Position numbers and translations under genes: made by a program. From Boseongicola sp. SB0662_bin_57 (GTDB lineage Bacteria; Pseudomonadota; Alphaproteobacteria; Rhodobacterales; Rhodobacteraceae), in NCBI GenBank assembly GCA_009839535.1, contig VXPN01000304.1, positions 1-5,245 of the forward strand: a stretch of DNA of 5,245 nucleotides. Direction: 5' to 3'. Every line of letters begins with the position of its first letter. Positions within the stretch are counted from its first letter, which is position 1. Of the stretch, positions 1-5,245 are shown piece by piece. Under the pieces are notes generated by a model. The model did not search any database. It was not told the DNA's origin and saw only the letters and a list, made by a program, of their open reading frames with translations.

Positions 1-87
1 AGTGCCTGACATGAAAAACAGAATCAAAACAAGGACTTATGATTCAGCCTCTTAGTGTCGCGTCGCACCTCGCATTTGGAGAGGCCA
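1..87 (+). promoter_or_regulatory. A+T-rich leader upstream of the ATPase gene
   Basis: This stretch is clearly poorer in G+C than the rest of the window; positions 9-50 are about one third G+C by hand count. It contains TATGAT at 38-43, a 5-of-6 match to a sigma-70 -10 box. The only -35-like hexamer, CTGACA at 6-11, lies 26 bases away, which is too far to pair with it, so a promoter is only a possibility. One frame is open from the left edge (position 2) to a TAG at 53-55. That could be the last codons of an upstream gene or chance; the AAA, AGA and ATC codons in it do not look like the GC-rich genes nearby. Confidence 0.25.
78..84 (+). promoter_or_regulatory. Ribosome binding site that decides the ATPase start
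   Basis: GGAGAGG lies just ahead of the ATG at 88, with 3 bases between the end of the purine run and the start codon (6 bases after GGAG). The longer in-frame start, GTG at 55, has no comparable purine-rich sequence in front of it and would add 11 residues unlike the usual start of such ATPases. I therefore prefer the ATG at 88. Confidence 0.6.
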
Positions 88-1224
88 ATGTTCAAGCGCC
101 TTTACTGCAACAACTATCGAGGCTTGGTGAATTTCGAGATCGAGCTCGATGAGTTGACCCTGCTTCTTGGACGCAACGGATCCGGCAAGACTTCGGTCCT
201 GGATGCGATGTTCGCTCTGTGCAGACTCCTGGACGGAAGTGCGAAAGTGACGGACAGGGGTGTTTTCCCGGAACGCACGTTGACGCGCTGGCAAAGCAGG
301 AGGGAGCAGACATTTGAACTGGATGTCGAACTGGATGTCGAGTTGCATGGCAGTCTTCAGCGTGTTCCGTTCACTTACCGTTTGGAAGTGGAGCATGAGG
401 AGGGCAGTCGGAAAGCCCGGATCAACCGGGAATCGCTGACTGCGAACGGCCAGCCGCTGTTCCGGTCTGATCGTGGCACTGTCCATCTATATCGGGACGA
501 CCACTCGGATGGGCCGATGTTTCTTGCCGATTGGTCGGCATCCGCCCTCGCGCGCGTGCAGCCGGGCCCAGACAACCGGATGCTGACTCGGTTTGCGGAC
601 TTCATGGGCAGAGTGATTGTCTGCAGCCTCAGTCCGGCCAGTTTCGAGACCGAGGCAGCGGAGGAATCGGTGCGATTGAGTCGCGATGCAGCGAACTTCG
701 CCGCCTGGTATCGGCACATGCAGTTGGAGAATCCTGGGCAGGTTGCGGAACTCACGGCAGAGCTTCGGAGAGTCATCGAGGGGTTTGACCAACTGCGCCT
801 TGTGAAGGCTGGGCTGGATGTCAGGGCGCTCATGGTCGGCTTTGCCGAAGAAGGGGGCAAACCATTCAGCTTGCGGCTTGACGAGATCTCTGATGGCGAA
901 CGCGCTCTGATTGCGCTTTATGCGTTGGCGAAGTTGACGGCAAATCAGGACTGCGCGCTGTTCCTCGACGAACCTGAGAACTTCGTGGCACTCGCAGAAA
1001 TCCAGCCATGGCTGATCGAGATCGCCGACAGCTGCGGCCAGTCGTTGCCGCAGGTCGTGATGTGTTCTCACCATCCTGAACTGATTGATTTTCTCGGTAG
1101 CGAAAACGGCATCCTGCTAAGCCGCGGGAATGGTGGGGTGACACGCACTTCGAAATTGAAGGATGTGTCAGTTGGAGGCGCCTTGGAGCTGTCTGAATTG
1201 TTCGCGCGCGGATGGGAGCAGTGA
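88..1224 (+). CDS. AAA/SMC-like ATPase (OLD/AAA_21 type), likely defence-module ATPase
   Basis: This encodes a 378-residue cytoplasmic ATPase of the ABC/SMC-like class found in OLD, RloA and PARIS-type systems. The N-terminus MFKRLYCNNYRGL is the usual first strand before the P-loop. Walker A is GRNGSGKT (28-35), the ABC-signature-like segment is SDGERALIAL (268-277), Walker B is CALFLDEPEN (289-298, with D294 and E295), and a switch histidine follows at SHHPEL (327-332). The region between about 75 and 240 is the usual inserted strand and helical part. All ATP-binding and hydrolysis motifs are present, so the protein looks functional. In this family ATP binding drives dimer formation and control of a nuclease or toxin partner; here that would be the small TOPRIM-like product encoded next, whose GTG start overlaps this stop codon. 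A perfect 12-base tandem repeat gives ELDVELDV at 77-84. A GTG at 55 could extend the protein by 11 residues. The ATPase class is clear; the defence role is inferred from the partner. Confidence 0.88.
   Translation: MFKRLYCNNYRGLVNFEIELDELTLLLGRNGSGKTSVLDAMFALCRLLDGSAKVTDRGVFPERTLTRWQSRREQTFELDVELDVELHGSLQRVPFTYRLEVEHEEGSRKARINRESLTANGQPLFRSDRGTVHLYRDDHSDGPMFLADWSASALARVQPGPDNRMLTRFADFMGRVIVCSLSPASFETEAAEESVRLSRDAANFAAWYRHMQLENPGQVAELTAELRRVIEGFDQLRLVKAGLDVRALMVGFAEEGGKPFSLRLDEISDGERALIALYALAKLTANQDCALFLDEPENFVALAEIQPWLIEIADSCGQSLPQVVMCSHHPELIDFLGSENGILLSRGNGGVTRTSKLKDVSVGGALELSELFARGWEQ
316..339 (+). repeat. Perfect 12-bp tandem duplication inside the ATPase gene
   Basis: GAACTGGATGTC occurs twice back to back (316-327 and 328-339), followed by a diverged third start, GAGTTG. 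The duplication is in frame and adds one ELDV unit (residues 77-84) in the strand-rich region after the Walker A domain, so it does not break the protein. Confidence 0.9.
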
Positions 1225-1774
1225 GCCGCAAGGTCAAACTGGTACTGCTGTGCAAGGACAGTCAGCATGACACGTTCCTGCGTCGCTTTCTCAAGGCATC
1301 TTGAACTGGGACACGAGGGAGATGCGTGTCGAACGGGTTCGCGCCGGCATGGGGTCGGGTGAACAATTCGTGCGAACCAGGTTTCCAATTGAACTGAAGG
1401 CGTATCGACAGAACAGGAATCGAGTCGCAAAGGCATTGGTTGTCATGATTGACGGTGACAACCAGGGAGTGAAGGGCCGGATCCAGCAGCTAACCGACGA
1501 GTGCAGGGAGTCCGAGATTTGCATGCCGCAGAAGGACGAGGAAGTCGCGATTTTCGTTCCGACGTGGAACATCGAAACTTGGCTTGCCTACCTTGAGGGC
1601 GGCGCTGTTGATGAAACGGAAAGAAACTATCCCAAGCTCGAAAGGCCGCGAGAATGCAAGCGACATGCAAGTGTTCTTGCTGAGAGCTGCCGCGGTGGCG
1701 AACTGAGGCAGCCGGCACCGGCTTCCTTGGAGGCGGCGTGCCACGAATACGGCGTTTGGCTGAGAGATCGATGA
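1221..1774 (+). pseudogene. Small TOPRIM-like partner of the ATPase, disrupted by a frameshift
   Basis: The gene starts at GTG 1221, overlapping the ATPase stop (GTGA). It reads MSRKVKLVLLCKDSQHDTF and on for 27 codons to a TGA at 1302-1304. From about 1298 the next frame carries on smoothly (ILNWDTREMRVERV...) to TGA 1772-1774. Adding one base near 1296-1300 restores a protein of about 184 residues. It has a hydrophobic first strand (VKLVLLC), a second strand ending in acidic DGD (VVMIDGDNQGV, 1436-1468), and PTWNIETWLAYLEG (1559-1600). The last resembles the P-x-x-E-x-W-L segment of small TOPRIM partners such as RloB. This order fits a TOPRIM nuclease fold, in which a glutamate after strand 1 and the DxD bind metal. 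Here the glutamate position appears to be lysine (K12, codon 1254-1256). ATG 1212 is an alternative start. The fragment could re-initiate at TTG 1301 or ATG 1322, but would then lack strand 1. The TOPRIM assignment is from motifs only; the frame break is seen directly. Confidence 0.65.
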
Positions 1775-1920
1775 CGGCATCCGTTCATGCGAGTTGCATT
1801 CGTCGTCGAGAGGCGCGCCGTCGTCGGCATCGGCCACAGAACAGCCTGCCTCGCTGCGCTCCCCGGTTCGTGCGACGAAACTCGAGCCACGAGTCTGAAT
1901 GCGCGATAGGCAGGGCGGGT
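1775..1920. other. Convergent intergenic region without a supported gene
   Basis: This separates the ends of the two facing blocks. It holds only weak structure: a short hairpin just after the + strand stop (about 1772-1787, 6 pairs with a bulge); a 5-pair hairpin at 1880-1894 (ACTCG / CGAGT) which, read on the - strand past the permease stop, is followed by a short T stretch; and separated inverted 6-mers GCATTC (1796-1801) and GAATGC (1897-1902). None is a convincing intrinsic terminator. Frames open across it run into neighbouring genes and encode arginine-rich, low-plausibility peptides. Confidence 0.5.
1880..1894 (-). terminator. Weak possible terminator hairpin after the permease operon
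   Basis: The stem ACTCG pairs with CGAGT around a 5-base loop, 27 bases beyond the DppC-type stop codon. On the - strand it is followed by a short T stretch (TTTCG). The stem is only 5 pairs and the T run is minimal, so transcription may well end in another way. Confidence 0.2.
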
Positions 1921-2895
1921 TCAGCGTCCCCGAATTCGAGGATCAAGGGCGTCGCGGATCCCGTCACCGATGTAGTTCACGGACAGCACGATTAGCGAGA
2001 TCATGAGTCCGGGCCAAAGAACGCGTTCCGGGTAGAGTTCCATCCTGTCGACGGCGTCGAAGAGCAGCTTGCCCCAGGTCGGAAAGTCCGGAGGAAACCC
2101 GAATCCGAGGAACGAGAGCGCGCTCTCGGTGATGATTGCCGTGGCGATGCCGAGCGTGGCCGAAACCATGATTGGCGACATCACGTTTGGCAGGAGGTGG
2201 CGGGTTATCATTTTCGGCGGAGATGTTCCGATCGAACGGGCCGCAAGGACGAATTCGCGTTCCTTGAGGGCCAGGACGTCGCCTCTGACGATTCGGGCCG
2301 TCTGCATCCAGGATGTGGCACCTACAAGCACGACGATAAGCATGAAAGTGCCGCCTTCGGGTCCGAACAAGCCCGACAGCCGGTCGCGGAAGAGCAGGAC
2401 CGCGACCAGGAGAAGCGGCAGGAGGGGCAGGGCGAGGAAGAGATCGGTGAACCGCATGAGAATCCCGTCAAGGGCGCGAAAATAACCCGCCAGCACTCCG
2501 ATCAGCGTGCCGACGAATACGGAAAGAAGCATGGCGGCAAGACCCACGGCAAGCGACACGCGCCCGCCGGCCAGCAACCGGCCAAGGGTGTCACGACCAA
2601 GGTTGTCGGTGCCAAGGGGATGCGTCCAACTGACCTTGGCCGATGATTCCCAGAGCGCCACGTAGATCGGCCGCGTATCGCGAAGCTCCAGGAAATCGCG
2701 GCCGGTGGGAACGAACTTGGGGTCGTTCCAATAGACCCAGGGCCCGGCGATGGTCATCAGGATGATGCAGAGAAAGACGGCTCCGCCCCACATCGCGCCA
2801 CGGTGGCGCTTGAACTGGTCCCATATGTCCGCCCATTGGGAGCGGGGTGTGGTGACGGGTTCCGCTTGTTCCACGGGAATGCGAGAATCAGTCAT
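1921..2895 (-). CDS. DppC/OppC-type ABC transporter permease
   Basis: This is a 324-residue inner-membrane permease of the peptide/nickel (DppC/OppC) family, one of two channel subunits in an importer. After a hydrophilic N-terminus (1-34) comes a first membrane helix (about 35-55) and a periplasmic stretch that ends in the family hallmark HPLGTDNLGRD (92-102). The BPD_transp_1 domain follows with helices near 113-137, 147-168, 183-197, 240-262 and 294-311. The cytoplasmic EAA loop that docks on the ATPase subunit is at about 212-237 (EREFVLAARSIG, then HLLPN). Length and C-terminus (DALDPRIRGR) are normal for the family. Its ATG lies inside the end of the DppB-type gene (8-base overlap, ATGACTGA), with GAGGA at 2902-2906 six bases upstream as ribosome binding site, so translation is probably coupled. 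No ATPase gene follows on this strand. The substrate cannot be told from the sequence. Confidence 0.95.
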   Translation of the reverse strand: MTDSRIPVEQAEPVTTPRSQWADIWDQFKRHRGAMWGGAVFLCIILMTIAGPWVYWNDPKFVPTGRDFLELRDTRPIYVALWESSAKVSWTHPLGTDNLGRDTLGRLLAGGRVSLAVGLAAMLLSVFVGTLIGVLAGYFRALDGILMRFTDLFLALPLLPLLLVAVLLFRDRLSGLFGPEGGTFMLIVVLVGATSWMQTARIVRGDVLALKEREFVLAARSIGTSPPKMITRHLLPNVMSPIMVSATLGIATAIITESALSFLGFGFPPDFPTWGKLLFDAVDRMELYPERVLWPGLMISLIVLSVNYIGDGIRDALDPRIRGR

Positions 2896-3895
2896 ATCGG
2901 ATCCTCGGATCGAGAATGCCGTAGAGTATGTCGGCGACGAGGTTGAACAGCACGATCAGCACCGCGAAGATGAAGGTCAGCGTCTGCACCATCGGCAGGT
3001 CGTTGGCCTGGATCGCGGTGATCAGCAAATGGCCGATGCCGTTCACCTTGAATATCTGCTCAGTGATGATCGCGCCCCCGAAGATGGCCGGAACGCCAAG
3101 CGCAATGACGGTGACGACCGGGATCAGGGAATTGCGGAGGACATGCACCAAGACCACGGTCTTCTCGCCAAGGCCCTTTGCGCGCGCCGTGCGCACATAG
3201 TCCTGGTTGAGATTGTCGAGCATGGACGCCCGCATGAAGCGCGCGAGCTGGGAGGTGATCTGGAGGGCAAGCACCATGACGGGCATGATCATCTGCTTGA
3301 GCTGGAAGACGAAGCTCTCCCAGTCGCTGACCTTGTGGGTCGTGTCGTAGATCGAGGGGAACCAGCCCAGCCAGACTGAGAAAATCACGATCACCAGAAC
3401 GCCCGAGAAGAAGGGCGGGACAGAGAATCCCACCATGGCGACGAAGGTGCCTGCGTTGTCGAACCAGGAATACTGCCGGTAGGCCGAGTAGATGCCGATC
3501 GGGAGCGCGATGAGGATGGCCACGACATAGGCGACGCCCACGACCCAAAGGGTCTGGGGCAATCGCTGGATCACGATGTCCATGACGGGTGAGCGTGTCT
3601 GCCACGAGATCACGCGCTGCTGGCCTTCGCCAAGGGACGTGCCGAAGGCCGCGTCGACGAAGTGAAGAGGCTCGACCGCGAAGAACTGGTAGAGCCATTT
3701 CGGGAAGGCAACGTACCACGGCTGCCCCACGCCGAGGGCCTCGCGCATCCTTTCCTTGACATCGGGCGGAACCGTCAGCGGCACCTGCGCCATCGGATCT
3801 CCAGGCGCAAGCTTCAGGAGAAGGAAGATGACGAGGCTGATGAACAGCAGCGTCGGCACGCTCAGGAGCAGGCGTCGGATCGTGTAGGTCAGCAT
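2888..3895 (-). CDS. DppB/OppB-type ABC transporter permease
   Basis: This is a 335-residue inner-membrane permease of the DppB/OppB family, partner of the DppC-type subunit encoded immediately downstream. It starts in the typical way with MLTYTIRRLL and a first membrane helix (about 9-30), then the conserved PGDPMA (31-36) and a periplasmic region. The BPD_transp_1 core has helices near 114-137, 151-178, 203-218, 258-281 and 303-327. The EAA loop is at about 231-260 (QDYVRTARAKGLG, then HVLRNSLIPV). The protein ends in GILDPRIRYD, as expected for the family, so it is full length. The gene begins 49 bases after the binding-protein stop, and that gap holds a GC-rich stem-loop. No clear Shine-Dalgarno sequence precedes the ATG at 3895, which could mean lower or coupled translation compared with the binding protein. 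It overlaps the next gene by 8 bases. Confidence 0.95.
   Translation of the reverse strand: MLTYTIRRLLLSVPTLLFISLVIFLLLKLAPGDPMAQVPLTVPPDVKERMREALGVGQPWYVAFPKWLYQFFAVEPLHFVDAAFGTSLGEGQQRVISWQTRSPVMDIVIQRLPQTLWVVGVAYVVAILIALPIGIYSAYRQYSWFDNAGTFVAMVGFSVPPFFSGVLVIVIFSVWLGWFPSIYDTTHKVSDWESFVFQLKQMIMPVMVLALQITSQLARFMRASMLDNLNQDYVRTARAKGLGEKTVVLVHVLRNSLIPVVTVIALGVPAIFGGAIITEQIFKVNGIGHLLITAIQANDLPMVQTLTFIFAVLIVLFNLVADILYGILDPRIRYD
2902..2906 (-). promoter_or_regulatory. Ribosome binding site of the DppC-type gene inside the DppB-type gene
   Basis: GAGGA on the - strand stands 6 bases before the ATG at 2895, within the last codons of the upstream permease. It supports the chosen start and the 8-base overlap of the two genes. 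Confidence 0.6.
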
Positions 3896-3913
3896 GGCTG
3901 CGGCCGAGTGGGA

Positions 3914-3934
3914 GGGGCGGGACAGGCCCGCCCC
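3914..3934 (-). promoter_or_regulatory. GC-rich intercistronic stem-loop between binding-protein and permease genes
   Basis: A perfect 8-base-pair stem, GGGGCGGG with CCCGCCCC, closes a 5-base loop. It begins 10 bases after the binding-protein stop codon and ends 18 bases before the DppB-type ATG. No T run follows, so it is not a classic terminator. Stem-loops in this place in ABC importer operons commonly protect the upstream binding-protein message from 3' decay and reduce read-through, giving more binding protein than permease; that role is inferred here. Confidence 0.6.
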
Positions 3935-3944
3935 ATCGCTCGCT

Positions 3945-5245
3945 TCAGTTGCCGATTCTGTACCAGTCGGCGATGTTCCACAACTCGCTGTCCCAGACGT
4001 TCAGCCTGATGCCGCCAAGGCTGTTGGCATGCGCCGAAAGGCGGCCTCGGTGGACAAGCGGGATCATCATGCCGTTCTCGACCGCCATGTCGTTCAACTG
4101 GGCCGCGATCTCGCCGCGCCGACCGACGTCTGCAGTCTTCGAGAGTTCGGCATGGAGCGCGTCGTATGCCTCCAGGCAGAACCGCGAGATGTTCTCGCCC
4201 TGCCATTGCGTTTCTGGCGAAGGCGCCTTGTCGCAAAGCCCGTTGCCAAGATAGGCCTGCGGGTCGGTGCCGTTGAAGGTGTTGGCGTACATCTCGACAT
4301 CGGCGTAGAACTTCTGGAACGTGTCGGGAGAGCCCGGATCGCCGCCGAAGAACACGGATGCGTTGATGTTCCGCAGCTCGGTCTCGATGCCGATTTCGGC
4401 CCACCATTGCTTGATCAGCGCCTGGAAGTCCTGGCGCACGGCGTTGGTCGACGTCTGGTAGAGTATGCTGAGCGGGACGCCGTCCTTCTCTCTCACGCCA
4501 TCGCCGTCGGTGTCCACGATGCCGGCCGCATCAAGAAGTGCGTTGGCCCCGGCAATGTCTTGCGTCGAGCAGTCAAAGGTCGTGGATGCATAGATCTGCG
4601 GCACCGGCACCCAGTTGCACGTCACGCGACCGGCCTGACCATAGCCGATGTCAACCAGGAGCGGCCGATCGATGGCCATCGACAAGGCCTTGTAGACTGC
4701 CGGATCTTGAAGGAATGGATGTGGACGCACGACCGAGCGTTCGTCGGGCCCGAGTCCGGGGTCGGGATTGGTGTTGTTCAGCATCAGGCGCTCGACGAGC
4801 GGGCCGAATCCGGCCACCGGAGTGCCCATGCCGCCTTCCTGCATCTTCGCGATAACGTCGGGTGCGAGCTGGAGGTTCCAGGCATAGTCGAACTCGCCGG
4901 TTTCCATGACGGCACGGCCGGCTGCCGTTGCGTCGCCTCCGCCCTTGAACGTCACCGTGGCGAATGCGGGCTTGCCGTCGACCCGATAGTTCTCGTTTGC
5001 CGCGAAGGAAATCACGTCGTTCGGCTTGAACTCGGTAACGACAAAGGGGCCCGTGCCAATCGGATTGAAGTTTGCTTCGGTGCATTCCGGCGCCTTCGCG
5101 CCGAGGCAATCCGCAAACTGCGCTGCCTGGATGACCGGAGCCTCGCCGCCGACGAAGGGCCCGTAGGGGTTGGGCGTGGGCTCGTCGAATGTGACGACCA
5201 CGGTAAGCGCGTCCGGCGTTTCGACGCTGACGACGCCTTCGTATT
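3945..5245 (-). CDS. Family 5 periplasmic substrate-binding protein, N-terminus beyond the window
   Basis: The visible 432 residues are the C-terminal part of an SBP_bac_5 (peptide/nickel/opine-type) solute-binding protein, which in Gram-negative bacteria works in the periplasm and hands its ligand to the permease pair. The frame is open to the right edge (first whole codon 5241-5243), so the signal peptide and roughly the first 100-170 residues are missing, judged from usual family lengths of 500-600. Family features include GTGPFVVTEFKPND (visible residues 63-76), NYRVDGKPAF (85-94), QDPAVYKALSMAIDR (179-193), and the helix and loop LLDAAGIVDTDGDGVREKDG (236-255). The end is AVENGMMIPLVHR (387-399) and a tryptophan-rich tail. 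Residues 244-255 resemble a calcium-binding loop. Six cysteines fall in three close pairs (46/54, 209/225, 337/356), possible disulfides. The GTG at 5199-5201 is an internal codon, not the start. The ligand cannot be assigned. Confidence 0.93.
   Translation of the reverse strand, partial: YEGVVSVETPDALTVVVTFDEPTPNPYGPFVGGEAPVIQAAQFADCLGAKAPECTEANFNPIGTGPFVVTEFKPNDVISFAANENYRVDGKPAFATVTFKGGGDATAAGRAVMETGEFDYAWNLQLAPDVIAKMQEGGMGTPVAGFGPLVERLMLNNTNPDPGLGPDERSVVRPHPFLQDPAVYKALSMAIDRPLLVDIGYGQAGRVTCNWVPVPQIYASTTFDCSTQDIAGANALLDAAGIVDTDGDGVREKDGVPLSILYQTSTNAVRQDFQALIKQWWAEIGIETELRNINASVFFGGDPGSPDTFQKFYADVEMYANTFNGTDPQAYLGNGLCDKAPSPETQWQGENISRFCLEAYDALHAELSKTADVGRRGEIAAQLNDMAVENGMMIPLVHRGRLSAHANSLGGIRLNVWDSELWNIADWYRIGN

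Noticed and set aside
2..55. Frame open from the left edge to TAG 53-55, containing a 14-codon ORF from ATG 11
   Set aside because: It is too short and A+T-rich to support as a gene or as the tail of one; it is noted only within the leader.
55..87. GTG 55 as start of the ATPase
   Set aside because: It has no ribosome binding site and would add an unusual 11-residue extension; ATG 88 has GGAGAGG just upstream and gives the usual N-terminus.
1287..1304. Programmed -1 ribosomal frameshift site in the TOPRIM-like gene
   Set aside because: No slippery heptamer is seen in the right phase and no strong downstream structure is obvious; an indel explains it more simply, though recoding is not excluded.
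1812..1819. GGCGCGCC palindrome
   Set aside because: A single 8-base palindrome in GC-rich sequence; there is no reason to see it as a regulatory site.
1861..1900. CCCCGGTTCG and flanks as a possible tRNA T-arm
   Set aside because: No matching acceptor stem, anticodon arm or GGTTCGAATCC-like T-loop can be folded around it.
1738..1995. Arginine-rich + strand ORF across the convergent junction
   Set aside because: It overlaps the ends of both neighbouring genes, has a biased and implausible composition, and lacks a clear start signal.
2197..2646. Long + strand ORFs opposite the permease and binding-protein genes
   Set aside because: They are shadows of clear membrane and periplasmic protein genes on the other strand, with lysine- or histidine-rich nonsense composition.

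Overview
The window looks like a piece of a fairly GC-rich proteobacterial chromosome, most likely an alphaproteobacterium. That guess rests on the GC-rich third codon positions of the transporter genes and the style of the peptide-type ABC transporter; no RNA gene or marker gene is present to prove it. Two unrelated blocks face each other and converge near position 1,850.

Left block (about 1-1774, + strand): after an A+T-rich leader comes an intact AAA/SMC-type ATPase gene with every nucleotide-binding motif visible. It overlaps, by its stop codon, a small gene whose product looks like a TOPRIM-fold nuclease partner. ATPase plus TOPRIM pairs of this layout (OLD, Gabija, PARIS, RloA/RloB-like) are typical anti-phage defence modules, and I infer the same role here. 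The second gene is broken: its first 27 codons run into a stop at 1302-1304, while the rest of the protein continues in the -1 frame. One missing base near 1296-1300 explains this. A lysine also sits where the TOPRIM glutamate would be expected. The pair may therefore be a decayed defence locus with an intact ATPase and a dead effector.

Middle (1775-1920): about 146 bases between the convergent blocks with no gene I can support and only weak short hairpins.

Right block (1921-5245, - strand, read right to left): the end of a peptide/opine/nickel-type ABC import operon. It holds a family 5 periplasmic substrate-binding protein (its N-terminus lies beyond the right edge), then a DppB-type permease, then a DppC-type permease. 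A GC-rich stem-loop lies in the 49-base gap between the binding-protein and DppB genes. The two permease genes overlap by 8 bases. No ATPase genes follow the second permease, so those subunits must be encoded to the right of the window or elsewhere. Together these proteins would capture a small peptide or similar solute in the periplasm and pass it through the inner membrane.
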